Assembly (NCBI GenBank): GCA_015059685.1
Contig: SUZW01000006.1
Location: 35,640 to 99,639 of the forward strand
Direction of reading: 5' to 3'
Source: Rikenellaceae bacterium
GTDB taxonomy: Bacteria; Bacteroidota; Bacteroidia; Bacteroidales; Rikenellaceae
Length of the DNA stretch: 64,000 nucleotides
Both the position numbers and the translations under genes were made by a program. Below are positions 43,946 through 53,413 of the stretch, in pieces; the first letter of the stretch is position 1; each line of letters starts with the position of its first letter. The notes beneath the pieces are model-generated. The model did not search any database, was not told where the DNA came from, and was given only the letters and a program-made list of their open reading frames with translations.

Positions 43946-45313
43946 ATGAAAAGATTTATACTACCTACGCTGTTGCTGCTTGTGTTGGTCGGCTGCAATC
44001 CACGACTTATGGCTCCGAGGGTTGTAGTGCCGGATAGATACTACTACGGTGAGTCGTTTTCGCAGGATACGGTGCGTGTCGAGCCGTATTGGTGGCGTGT
44101 TTTTGGCGACACGACACTCAATACCATCGTCGAGTATGCCGTCGAGCAGAACAAAGATTTGCAGATAGCCATCTCGCGCATCGAGCAGGCACGATACAAT
44201 CTCTCCGTGGCACGCTCGGCCTACCTTCCGAGTGTGGGTGCCGAGGTGAGTGCCAATGGAGCCTATAGCAGCGCCTCCGACAATATCGCACAAACCTACA
44301 AGATAACCCCTACGGTGAGTTGGGAGATACCCCTCTTTGGCTCGTTGCGCCACACCTCGAACAAGGCACGAGCAGAGCTGATGTACGAGGAGTGGCAGCT
44401 GCGGGGTGTGCAGTTGTCGTTGGAGGCGGAGGTTGCCACCTCCTACTTTACGCTGCTGCAATATCGACAAGATCTGCTTATCGCTCGTCGTAGCAGTGAG
44501 TTGCGTCAGGAGATGGTGTCACTCATCGACTCGCTCTATCGCTACGGCTTTGCTACGGGCGTAAACCTCGAGCAGGCACGCAGCCTACTCTACACCTCCG
44601 AGGTCGATATCCCTCGCTACGAATTTGCCATAGCGCAGACGATACTCTCGCTCGCTACGCTGCTTGGCGAGGAGCCTGCCAAGCTCTCACGCCTGGCCTA
44701 TAGCGAGAAGCTGCCCGAGTTGCGTACTCCACACTTCTACGATGTGGCGGTGGGCGTGCCGTCGGATATCTTGATGCGTCGCCCCGATATGATGTCGGCA
44801 TACTATGCGTTGCAGGGTGCTGCAGCCGATGTGGGCATTGCGAGGGTGGCTCGACTCCCCTCATTTACCCTCACGCTCTTTGGCGGTACCGCTACCGACA
44901 AGGTCGCAAACTTGTTTTCGGGCGGAGCGTGGGTGGCAAATGCCCTGCTCTCGCTCTCGCAACCGATATATAACTTCGGAGGTCTGCGTCGCAAGGAACT
45001 TGCTGCTCGTGAGGCCTATAGACAGAGCGTATTGAGTTACGAGCAGACCTTTGTCGAGGCTCTTGCGGATGTCGAGGAGGCGTTGGCAAATATCACGACT
45101 TCGCGTGACGAGCTGGTGCGCTACGAGGAGCTTGTGAAGTCGAACCGCAAGGTGGCAACCATAACAAATGCCTTGTATATGAGTGGCTTGTCCAACTATC
45201 TCGATGTCATAGATGCCGAGCGCTCGCTCTATACCTCGCAGATGGAGCGTGCAAATTTGGTGGCACAACAATACATAAACCTCATAAATCTCTACAAGGC
45301 ATTGGGGCGATAA
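43946..45313 (+). CDS. Outer membrane efflux channel (TolC/NodT family lipoprotein)
   Basis: Outer-membrane factor of the RND system. The 455-residue protein has a lipoprotein signal ending LLLLVLVGC. Two repeats of the outer-membrane efflux domain follow (LQIAISRIEQARYNLSVARS; YRQSVLSYEQTFVEALADVE). The segment VPSDILMRRPDM is diagnostic of NodT-type channels. It completes the tripartite operon begun at 39712. Confidence 0.95.
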   Translation: MKRFILPTLLLLVLVGCNPRLMAPRVVVPDRYYYGESFSQDTVRVEPYWWRVFGDTTLNTIVEYAVEQNKDLQIAISRIEQARYNLSVARSAYLPSVGAEVSANGAYSSASDNIAQTYKITPTVSWEIPLFGSLRHTSNKARAELMYEEWQLRGVQLSLEAEVATSYFTLLQYRQDLLIARRSSELRQEMVSLIDSLYRYGFATGVNLEQARSLLYTSEVDIPRYEFAIAQTILSLATLLGEEPAKLSRLAYSEKLPELRTPHFYDVAVGVPSDILMRRPDMMSAYYALQGAAADVGIARVARLPSFTLTLFGGTATDKVANLFSGGAWVANALLSLSQPIYNFGGLRRKELAAREAYRQSVLSYEQTFVEALADVEEALANITTSRDELVRYEELVKSNRKVATITNALYMSGLSNYLDVIDAERSLYTSQMERANLVAQQYINLINLYKALGR

Positions 45314-45369
45314 TTGAGCTATTCGATGAACTTTTGCTGCGAACTTTTAACTTTTTAAGTTAAATTTAC

Positions 45370-45377
45370 TATCTTTG
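45370..45377 (+). promoter_or_regulatory. feo promoter -7 element
   Basis: TATCTTTG, 29-36 bases upstream of the feoAB ATG, after a TTTTAACTTTTTAAGTTAAA palindrome-like stretch (45347-45364). No Fur box was recognised with confidence. Confidence 0.5.
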
Positions 45378-45405
45378 CGCACGCTGTTAGTGTTGCGCAG
45401 AGGTA

Positions 45406-47766
45406 ATGAGACTTTCGGAACTACATACGGGCGAGTCGGCAATCGTGGTCAAGGTGCTTGGTCACGGAGGCTTCCGTCGTCGTATCGTGGAGCTGGGCTT
45501 TGTGCGTGGTGCCAAGGTCGATGTGGTGCTGAATGCCCCGCTGAAAGACCCTATCGAGTACCACCTGCTCGGCTACAATATCTCGTTGCGTCGTGCCGAT
45601 GCCGAGATGGTTGTTGTGGTTACGGAGCAGGAGGCCGCAGCTGTGCAGTACGAGGAGGTAAACTCCTCCGATAGCGACAATATCGAAGCTGAGATTGATC
45701 GCCGCAAAAAGCATATCAACATAGCTCTTGTTGGTAATCCGAATAGCGGTAAGACCTCGCTCTACAACCATATAACGGGCGAACACGAACATGTGGGCAA
45801 CTACAGTGGCGTAACGGTCGATGCCAAGAGTGCCCGTTGCAAGTATAAGGGTTACGAGCTCCATATCACCGACCTCCCCGGAACATACGCCCTGTCGGCA
45901 TATTCGCCCGAGGAGCTCTATGTGCGTCGCCACCTCGCTTCGCACACGCCCGATGTGGTGCTGAATGTGGTGTGTGCATCAAATCTCGAGCGAAACCTAT
46001 ACCTCACGACCGAACTTATCGATATGAGCCAGCGTATGGTCGTGGCGTTGAGTATGTACGACGAGCTGCAACGCAACAATGCCACGCTCGACCACGATAC
46101 ACTCGGCAAGATGTTGGGTGTGCCGATGATACCTGTCGAAGGGCACAGCGGTAAGGGTGTCGAGGAGCTTCTCGATACGATAATTGCCGTATATGAGAAC
46201 CGTGATGAGAGGGTGCGCCATATCCATATAAATCAGGGTATCGTCGAGGAGAGTGTGATGGCTCTCAATAGGGATATGAAGGAACATCGTGACGAGTTGC
46301 CAAAGTGTTTTGCTCCTCGTTACTTTGCGATGAAGATGCTTGAGGGTGATGCCGATATACTTGTGATGCTCAAGAGGCAGTGCAAACGCTATGGCGAGTG
46401 GATGAATATCTGCAACAAGGAGCGACAACACCTCAAGAATGACCTCGGTGCCGACGAGGATATACAGACCACGATGGCAAATCAGAAGTATGGCTTCATT
46501 ATGGGAGCCCTGCGTGAAACATATACCGAGGGACAGGATAAACTCGGCAATATAACCAATGCCATAGATACGGTGGTTACGCACCGCATTCTATCCTACC
46601 CTATTTTTCTATTTATGATGTGGTTGATGTTCTACTGCACCTTCCGCCTCGGAGCCTATCCGCAGGAGTGGATCGAGCAGGGCGTGGCATTTGTCGGAGG
46701 GCTGTTCGAGCGTTGGCTGCCCGATGGAATATTGAAGGATATGGTCTGCGATGGCATAATAGGTGGCGTGGGAAGTGTTATAGTCTTTCTGCCGAATATT
46801 ATGATACTCTACCTCTTTATTTCGTTTATGGAGGACTCGGGGTATCTGGCACGAGCAGCCTTTATTATGGATAAGTTGATGCACAAGGTCGGGTTGCACG
46901 GCAAGTCGTTCATCCCGCTTGTGATGGGCTTTGGCTGCAATGTGCCTGCGGTGATGTCCACGCGAATAATCGAGAGTCGCAGCAGCCGACTTATCACCAC
47001 CTTCATCATCCCGTTTATGTCGTGTAGTGCCCGACTGCCTATATATATCATCCTTATCGGCACATTCTTTAGCGACTACTCTACGAGTGTGATGCTGGGG
47101 CTCTATCTGCTCGGAATAGTCGTGGCTATGGCTACGGCACTGCTGCTGCGAAAGTTTATGTTCAAGGAGGATGAAACACCATTTGTTATGGAGTTGCCGC
47201 CATACCGCATCCCGACTCTGAAGGCGACGATGTCGCACATGTGGGCTCGTTGTGCGCAGTATCTGCGCAAGATGGGCGGTATGATACTCATCGCCTCGAT
47301 TATCGTTTGGTTCCTCGGTTACTTCCCTCGCCAACAAGAGGGCGAGAGCCGTGCCGAACACTACGAAAGCTCATATATCGGTCGCATAGGCCATATATGC
47401 GAGCCTGTATTCGAGCCGCTCGGACTGAATTGGAAGGCGAGCGTGTCGTTAATTACTGGCGTAGCAGCCAAGGAGATTATGGTGAGCACACTCGGTGTCC
47501 TCTATACCGACGAGGAGTTGGAGGCAACGACAATAGATAACAACCCTACGCAACTGCGTAGTCGATTGGTTGAGAGTGGCGACTTCTCGACACCTTCAGC
47601 ATTGGCTCTCCTGGTCTTTACACTCCTCTACCTTCCGTGTATCGCTACAATCTCGGCTATAGGTACCGAGAGTGGCTGGCGATGGGCGGTGGCGTCGGTG
47701 GTGTATAGCACCGTGGTGGCGTGGTTGTGCGCCTTTGCGGTATATCATATAGCACTTCTCCTGTAG
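45406..47766 (+). CDS. feoB: Ferrous iron transporter, FeoA-FeoB fusion
   Basis: Fe2+ uptake protein of the inner membrane, 786 residues. Residues 1-75 are a FeoA SH3-like domain (MRLSELHTGESAIVV). The G domain follows with G1 GNPNSGKTSLY (110-120), G2-type VGNYSGVTVD and G3 DLPGTY (156-161). At the G4 position, where most FeoB proteins have NMxD, this one has SMYDE (S216), which should weaken guanine recognition. The membrane part has the GFGCNVPAVMSTRIIESR gate motif and a second gate repeat near SLITGVAAKEIM. A small cysteine-rich partner gene follows 3 bases later. Confidence 0.96.
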   Translation: MRLSELHTGESAIVVKVLGHGGFRRRIVELGFVRGAKVDVVLNAPLKDPIEYHLLGYNISLRRADAEMVVVVTEQEAAAVQYEEVNSSDSDNIEAEIDRRKKHINIALVGNPNSGKTSLYNHITGEHEHVGNYSGVTVDAKSARCKYKGYELHITDLPGTYALSAYSPEELYVRRHLASHTPDVVLNVVCASNLERNLYLTTELIDMSQRMVVALSMYDELQRNNATLDHDTLGKMLGVPMIPVEGHSGKGVEELLDTIIAVYENRDERVRHIHINQGIVEESVMALNRDMKEHRDELPKCFAPRYFAMKMLEGDADILVMLKRQCKRYGEWMNICNKERQHLKNDLGADEDIQTTMANQKYGFIMGALRETYTEGQDKLGNITNAIDTVVTHRILSYPIFLFMMWLMFYCTFRLGAYPQEWIEQGVAFVGGLFERWLPDGILKDMVCDGIIGGVGSVIVFLPNIMILYLFISFMEDSGYLARAAFIMDKLMHKVGLHGKSFIPLVMGFGCNVPAVMSTRIIESRSSRLITTFIIPFMSCSARLPIYIILIGTFFSDYSTSVMLGLYLLGIVVAMATALLLRKFMFKEDETPFVMELPPYRIPTLKATMSHMWARCAQYLRKMGGMILIASIIVWFLGYFPRQQEGESRAEHYESSYIGRIGHICEPVFEPLGLNWKASVSLITGVAAKEIMVSTLGVLYTDEELEATTIDNNPTQLRSRLVESGDFSTPSALALLVFTLLYLPCIATISAIGTESGWRWAVASVVYSTVVAWLCAFAVYHIALLL

Positions 47767-47769
47767 CGT

Positions 47770-47925
47770 ATGTGGCAAGAAATCGTCGTATGGATAGTTG
47801 TGGCGGCTGCCGTTGTTGTAGCCCTTGTGTGGGGTTATAAACGACTCTTCTGCGCCTCTTCGTGCGATGGTTGCGCTGTGCGCAGCGTGTGTAACAAAGC
47901 AAAACAAAATCATAAAAAGCAATAA
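47770..47925 (+). CDS. FeoB-associated Cys-rich membrane protein
   Basis: A 51-residue protein starting 3 bases after feoB. It has one hydrophobic helix (IVVWIVVAAAVVVALVWGY) and then a cysteine-rich segment CASSCDGCAVRSVC and a lysine-rich tail. This matches the small FeoB-associated proteins common in Bacteroidota, thought to help iron transport. Too short for most gene callers. Confidence 0.88.
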   Translation: MWQEIVVWIVVAAAVVVALVWGYKRLFCASSCDGCAVRSVCNKAKQNHKKQ

Positions 47926-47940
47926 TAGCACCGGCAACTC

Positions 47941-47971
47941 TTGTCGGTTCCGACTTTTTGCACTATCTTTG
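47941..47971 (+). promoter_or_regulatory. tmRNA promoter
   Basis: TTG at 47941-47943 and TATCTTTG at 47964-47971 with a 20-base spacer. The predicted transcript starts about 35-40 bases before the mature tmRNA. Confidence 0.65.
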
Positions 47972-48013
47972 CAACGCAGACCATAGAAGCCTTACTAACT
48001 GCACCGGAAACTT

Positions 48014-48413
48014 GGGGGTGACCGGTTTTGACAGCAGGTAGAGTTTGATGGTAAGCACGCCGAGAATTGTGTGGGCTCTCGTAAATCGGAACACTCGAAC
48101 TATAAATGGCAATAATAGCTATGCACTCGCTGCCTAATTTCCAGGAAATTGAGGCTTAATCGAAGGACACAAGGCTTGTCCATCGACGAGTATCCCGAAG
48201 GGTTGTTCCGCTTCTTAATGGCTCTTCATACGGGGTATCAAATCTTTGAAGATAGTGCGATATGCGCCTCGGTTATCGTGCGAAATTTAGAGGCTGGGCT
48301 CAAAGTTTGGAGGTCGTCTGCCGGGCTTTGAGAGGAGGAGTAAGTGACGAATAAGCGTGTAGAAAGCTATTGGGTTCCTTGTTTGGACGCGAGTTCGACT
48401 CTCGCCACCTCCA
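48014..48413 (+). ncRNA. ssrA: tmRNA (10Sa RNA)
   Basis: Rescues stalled ribosomes by trans-translation. The 5' end GGGGGTGACCGGTTTTGACA is the tmRNA hallmark and pairs (GGGGGTG, 48014-48020) with CACCTCC at 48406-48412. The T-arm is GCGAGTTCGACTCTCGC. The CCA end is not encoded. The tag frame starts at GGC 48108 and stops at TAA 48135-48137, giving GNNSYALAA. The 3' boundary is set by the acceptor stem and the discriminator A (48413). The coding-like frames inside it are not genes. The 3' end is repeated in inverted orientation at 48450-48475. Confidence 0.96.
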
Positions 48414-48660
48414 CAAAACACTATGAAAGCGGCATTTTAGCCGCTTTTTGTGTTTGTGGAGGTTGGCGAGAGTCGTTCAGCTTGTGGCGCCTCGGGTGAC
48501 TTGTCGGCGAGTGGCTGTTGTTTGCTATCGCAAATATTTGTCTTTGTCAGATGATTGTCTTTGAAAATAAATTTTCAGCCATCATCTGCCAAAGCCAACA
48601 ATCTTCGATTGCAACAGCCCCTCTTGGTCACCTCTCGGCTGCTGCCGCCGTTCGACTCTC
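48404..48660 (+). mobile_element. Foldback element E1 at the tmRNA 3' end (257 bp)
   Basis: Unit between two copies of GTTCGACTCTC: one in the tmRNA T-arm (48393-48403), one at its right end (48650-48660). After the terminator it carries an inverted copy of the tmRNA 3' end (48450-48475 against 48396-48421; 25 matches, one 1-base gap each side). The core 48514-48621 is a long imperfect palindrome: GCTGTTG/CAACAGC outside, CAGATGAT/ATCATCTG inside, TGAAAAT/ATTTTCA at the tip. The same core occurs inverted at 53209-53316 with 2 differences. No gene is inside. It looks like a non-coding mobile or integrated unit; the mechanism is inference. Confidence 0.7.
48426..48449 (+). terminator. tmRNA terminator
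   Basis: AAAGCGGC (48426-48433) pairs with 48440-48447 around ATTTTA, followed by T residues. A second copy of most of this hairpin occurs at 48695-48715 in the next element. Confidence 0.85.
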
Positions 48661-48938
48661 TTGGTTGCACTTTTCGGTTTGTGGTTGGTGTGCTCGGCAT
48701 TTTAGCCGCTTTTTGTGTTTGTGATGGTTGGCGAGAGTCGTTCAGCTTGTGGCGCCTCGGGTGACTTGTCTGCGAGTTGTGTCGGTGGTGCATCGCTTTG
48801 CGATGACGATGCAAAGAGCCGATACTGCCAAGTAAATAAATTTCCTCGTCAGCATCAACTCTTTACATCAGACCTTCGGCCTTGCACCACCGTCCCACCT
48901 CTTGGTCACCTCTCGGCTGCTGCCGCCGTTCGACTCTC
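48661..48938 (+). mobile_element. Foldback element E2, tandem to E1 (278 bp)
   Basis: Second unit ending in GTTCGACTCTC (48928-48938). Its left part 48695-48777 matches E1 48430-48512 over 83 bases with 3 differences, and its right part 48898-48951 is identical to 48620-48673 over 54 bases. The core between them is unrelated to that of E1 but is again palindromic: CGGTGGTGCA/TGCACCACCG (48783-48792, 48883-48892) and GATGCAAAGAG/CTCTTTACATC inside. Conserved ends with a different folded core suggest a modular element. Confidence 0.7.
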
Positions 48939-48961
48939 TTGGTTGCACTTTGAGGTTGGCA

Positions 48962-49006
48962 GATTAGGGTTGTTAGAGGCGTTAGAGTCGTTAAGGGCGT
49001 TAAGGG
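48962..49006. repeat. Nonamer array CGTTAGAGT-type, 5 copies
   Basis: Units GATTAGGGT, TGTTAGAGG, CGTTAGAGT, CGTTAAGGG, CGTTAAGGG. It is followed directly by a 56-bp segment repeated downstream of udk. Confidence 0.9.
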
Positions 49007-49059
49007 TGCGCTGGAGGTTTTAGGTTGTTGGAACTCTTGAGGTGGTCGGGGCGCAGGTG
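49004..49059. repeat. 56-bp repeat, copy 1 (second copy 52971-53026)
   Basis: GGGTGCGC...GGGGCGCAGGTG; matches 52971-53026 with 2 differences, in the same orientation and again placed just after a nonamer array. Its right part (49024-49059) belongs to a wider roughly 36-bp family with further copies at 52901-52936 (direct) and about 49242-49277 (inverted, around ACTCTCGAGAGT). Confidence 0.85.
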
Positions 49060-49068
49060 CAATGGCAT

Positions 49069-49227
49069 TGAATGGCAGGCGTTCGCTAACACTCACTGAA
49101 TGGCAATCGCTCCCGTTGGTCGCTGAATGGCAGGCGTTTACGCTTTTTTTGTCACAGCTTTCTGCGCTTTGCCATTAAGCAGTCGATAGACTGCGCTGCC
49201 ATTAAGGGAGAAGCCCGTTTGCCATTC
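49069..49227. repeat. TGAATGGCA repeats, then inverted TGCCATTAAG repeats
   Basis: TGAATGGCA occurs at 49069, 49097 and 49124 (27-28 bp apart). The inverted form TGCCATT occurs at 49170, 49197 and 49220. Between them is CGCTTTTTTTG. No gene is visible. Spacing is regular but units are short and degenerate, so it is not a CRISPR array. Confidence 0.65.
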
Positions 49228-49297
49228 TGTGCCATCTTTGTTGCGCCCCGACACTCTCGAGAGTTCCCACCAACAAAAAATAATTCTCAATTCTCAA

Positions 49298-49327
49298 TTG
49301 AAAAAACAAAGTTTTTTCTTATCTTTG
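49298..49327 (+). promoter_or_regulatory. Promoter of the ftsE-like gene
   Basis: TTG at 49298-49300 and TATCTTTG at 49320-49327, spacer 19. An ATTCTCA heptamer repeat (49283-49299) overlaps the -33 region. Confidence 0.65.
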
Positions 49328-49355
49328 TGGCTAATAATGTTATAGTTTTTCGGAG

Positions 49356-50108
49356 ATGGAGAGAGAGATTGTTGTAAAGCTTCAAGGTGTAGGGGTATAT
49401 CATGCCGATAATCCCGCTGTGACATTGACGCCACGAACTCGTGAGCGCTCGGGCGAGAAGGTTCTCGAGGAGCTCAATTTAGAGGTTGCTGCGGGTGAAG
49501 TTGTCTATCTTATAGGGCGTGTGGGTAGCGGCAAATCGTCGTTACTTAAGACGCTCTATGGCGAGCTGCCTCTTGTTGAGGGGCGTGGCGAGATTGCGGG
49601 CTTTGACCTTACGACACTTCGCAGACGAGATGTGCCATACTTGAGGCGCAAGGTCGCTATGGTCTTTCAAGACCTGCTCCTGCTCTCCGATCGCAATGTT
49701 CACGACAACCTTTCGTGTGCTTTGGAGGCTACGGGTTGGCGAGGTAAGAGCGTTATAGATATGCGCATCGAGGAGGTCTTGCAACTTGTCGGCCTGGAGG
49801 ATAAACTCTCGAAGATGCCGTTTGAACTCTCGGGCGGTGAGCGTCAGCGACTTGTTATTGCTCGAGCCTTGCTGAATAACCCTGCCGTAATCTTGGCAGA
49901 TGAGCCTACTGGCAACCTCGATCCTGTTACAGCAGACGGCATAGTGACTCTTTTTCACGAGATAGCATCCAAGGGTACAGCCGTGATAATGTCCACGCAC
50001 AACACTGCTCTAATCGAAAATCACCCATCACGAACACTGCTTTTTGCCAAAGGTGTAGTGCGTGAGATTGATATTCAGTCGCTTGTAAGTGCTAAATCTT
50101 CGATTTAG
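49356..50108 (+). CDS. ftsE: FtsE-like ABC ATPase
   Basis: A 250-residue ABC ATPase. Walker A is GRVGSGKSSL, the Q-loop is MVFQDLLLL, the signature is LSGGERQRLVIARAL, Walker B is VILADEPTGNLD and the H-loop is MSTHN. The Q-loop and Walker B environments are those of FtsE, which with FtsX activates peptidoglycan hydrolases at the septum. No ftsX follows; gyrB is next, with its own promoter. LolD-type function is the main alternative. Confidence 0.85.
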   Translation: MEREIVVKLQGVGVYHADNPAVTLTPRTRERSGEKVLEELNLEVAAGEVVYLIGRVGSGKSSLLKTLYGELPLVEGRGEIAGFDLTTLRRRDVPYLRRKVAMVFQDLLLLSDRNVHDNLSCALEATGWRGKSVIDMRIEEVLQLVGLEDKLSKMPFELSGGERQRLVIARALLNNPAVILADEPTGNLDPVTADGIVTLFHEIASKGTAVIMSTHNTALIENHPSRTLLFAKGVVREIDIQSLVSAKSSI

Positions 50109-50110
50109 AG

Positions 50111-50141
50111 TTGGAAGTTACGAAAAAAATAGTTATATTTG
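50111..50141 (+). promoter_or_regulatory. gyrB promoter
   Basis: TTG at 50111-50113 and TATATTTG at 50134-50141, spacer 20, starting 3 bases after the ftsE stop. Confidence 0.65.
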
Positions 50142-50168
50142 TGCGCTTAAAGAGAAAATAAGTTTTAA

Positions 50169-52136
<1,968 letters not shown>

Positions 52137-52143
52137 AACAGAG

Positions 52144-52210
52144 AGTAGTGAGTAGTGAGTAGTGAGTAGTTGAAATTTCCACTAACTACCACTAACTACC
52201 TCTAACAACC
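52144..52210. repeat. AGTAGTG heptamers then ACTAACTACC decamers before udk
   Basis: Four 7-bp units AGTAGTG (52144-52171, last one AGTAGTT) are followed by three 10-bp units (ACTAACTACC twice, TCTAACAACC) at 52181-52210. They end 10 bases before the udk ATG. Two different periods lie side by side. Confidence 0.9.
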
Positions 52211-52220
52211 CCTAAAAAAG

Positions 52221-52841
52221 ATGAAAGATGTTGTAGTAATTGGTGTAGCAGGAGGTACAGGCTCCGGTAAGAGTACTCTTGTAAAGCGTTTGCAGGAGGC
52301 TTTCAAGAATGATGATGTGGCTACAATATGCCACGACTTCTACTACAAGGCGCACCCCGAACTCTCGTATGAGGAGCGCACACAGCTCAATTATGACCAC
52401 CCCGATGCCTTCGATACATGGCTTATGGTCGAGCATATCAAGTCGCTGAAGGAGGGCAAGGCTGTTGAGTGCCCGGTATATTCGTTTGTGGAGCACAATC
52501 GCACAAACGAGACTTTGGCGGTGACCCCTTCGAAGGTTATCATTGTGGATGGCATCCTCATCTTTGAGAATGAGGAGTTGCGTAATGCTATGGATATAAA
52601 GGTCTATGTCGATACCGATGCCGATGTCCGCTTGGCACGCCGTATCTTGCGTGATGTGAGGGAGCGAGGTCGCTCTATGGAGTCGGTGATATCGCAGTAC
52701 ACTACGACTGTGAAACCTATGCACGAGCAGTTTGTTGAGCCATCGAAACGCTATGCCGATGTTATCATTCCGGAGGGCGGCTTCAACTCGGTTGCGGTGT
52801 CGATGCTGATACAGAATATCCGCTCTATCGTAGATAAATAG
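52221..52841 (+). CDS. udk: Uridine kinase
   Basis: Phosphorylates uridine and cytidine in pyrimidine salvage. The 206-residue protein starts MKDVVVIGVAGGTGSGKSTL with the P-loop. DFYYKAHPELSYEERTQLNYDHPDAFD and the lid with RRILRDVRERGRS are characteristic, with spans shown here as family marks. It is followed by a strong terminator. The gap to gyrB is filled with short tandem arrays. Confidence 0.95.
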   Translation: MKDVVVIGVAGGTGSGKSTLVKRLQEAFKNDDVATICHDFYYKAHPELSYEERTQLNYDHPDAFDTWLMVEHIKSLKEGKAVECPVYSFVEHNRTNETLAVTPSKVIIVDGILIFENEELRNAMDIKVYVDTDADVRLARRILRDVRERGRSMESVISQYTTTVKPMHEQFVEPSKRYADVIIPEGGFNSVAVSMLIQNIRSIVDK

Positions 52842-52868
52842 CGCAATAGGATTGCATAATAACTATTT

Positions 52869-52899
52869 ACACGCTTGCTTCGGCAGGCGTGTTTTTTTT
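52869..52899 (+). terminator. udk terminator
   Basis: ACACGCTTGC (52869-52878) pairs with 52883-52892 (one G-T pair) around a TTCG tetraloop, followed by a run of T. Confidence 0.92.
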
Positions 52900-52937
52900 G
52901 TTGGTGGGGACTCTGGAGGTGGTTGGTGGCGCAAGTT

Positions 52938-52973
52938 TATTAGGGGCGTTAGAGGCGTTAGGGGCGTTAGGGG
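52938..52973. repeat. Nonamer array CGTTAGGGG, 4 copies
   Basis: TATTAGGGG, CGTTAGAGG, CGTTAGGGG, CGTTAGGGG. Same family as 48962-49006 and followed by the same 56-bp segment. Confidence 0.9.
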
Positions 52974-53026
52974 TGCGCTTGAGGTTTTAGGTTGTGGGAA
53001 CTCTTGAGGTGGTCGGGGCGCAGGTG
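52971..53026. repeat. 56-bp repeat, copy 2
   Basis: Matches 49004-49059 with 2 differences in direct orientation. The nonamer array plus this segment therefore brackets the ftsE-gyrB-udk block on both sides. Confidence 0.85.
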
Positions 53027-53030
53027 AATT

Positions 53031-53133
53031 AAGGGTTAGTAAGGGTTAGTAAGGGCTAGTAACGGCTAGTAAAGAAGGCGCTATCCCCTTACTGGCCCTT
53101 AATAGCCCTTACTGGCCTTTACTGGCCGTTATT
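53031..53133. repeat. Decamer arrays in inverted arrangement
   Basis: Four forward units (AAGGGTTAGT twice, AAGGGCTAGT, AACGGCTAGT; 53031-53070) face four to five inverted units (ACTGGCCCTT, AATAGCCCTT, ACTGGCCTTT, ACTGGCCGTT; 53091-53130) across about 20 bases. Together they can form a long hairpin. Confidence 0.9.
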
Positions 53134-53169
53134 AAATTGCGCCCACTCTCCAACCTTCTTTTCCTACTT

Positions 53170-53413
53170 GGACTCGAACGGTCGCTGCAGTTGAGAGGTG
53201 ACCGAAGTGGGGCTGTTGCAATCGAAGATTGTTGGCTTTGGCAGATGATGGCTGAAAATTTATTTTCAAAGACAATCATCTGACGAAGACAAAGATTTGC
53301 GATAGCAAACAACAGCTACACGCAGATTAGTCACCCGAACCGCCTCCGACTGACCGAGTCCCCTACGCACAAAAAAAGACGACTTAAAAAAGTCGTCTTT
53401 GGCGGTGCGTAGG
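53170..53413 (-). mobile_element. Foldback element E3 at the tRNA-Asp 3' end (244 bp)
   Basis: Lies between two direct copies of GGACTCGAAC: one inside the tRNA-Asp T-arm (53414-53423), one at 53170-53179. Past the tRNA terminator it has an inverted copy of the tRNA 3' end (53355-53370 against 53405-53420, 16 of 16). The core 53209-53316 is the inverted counterpart of the E1 core (108 bp, 2 differences). Its flanks share CGGGTGACT and GGTCACCTCTC with E1. The element therefore has the same plan as E1, but its ends match tRNA-Asp and not tmRNA. Confidence 0.7.
53371..53400 (-). terminator. tRNA-Asp terminator
   Basis: AAAGACGACTT (53375-53385) pairs with 53390-53400 around AAAA, followed on the minus strand by seven T. 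The stem begins at the encoded CCA end. Confidence 0.9.

Noticed and set aside
48149..48331. A 60-codon frame inside the tmRNA gene
   Set aside because: It lies wholly within the structured tmRNA; only the short tag frame is translated.
48518..48724. Frame in element E1 sharing a 35-residue N-terminus with a frame in E3 (53109-53312, minus)
   Set aside because: The shared part is just the conserved foldback core; both base differences between copies change the amino acid and the rest of the frames are unrelated, so coding conservation is not supported.
48555..49096. Several other 60-100 codon frames in the repeat zone after tmRNA
   Set aside because: Low-complexity translations of repeated DNA on both strands with no start signals or protein-like features.
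49069..49227. Regularly spaced short repeats as a CRISPR array
   Set aside because: Units are only 8-9 bp, degenerate, half of them inverted, and no cas genes are near.
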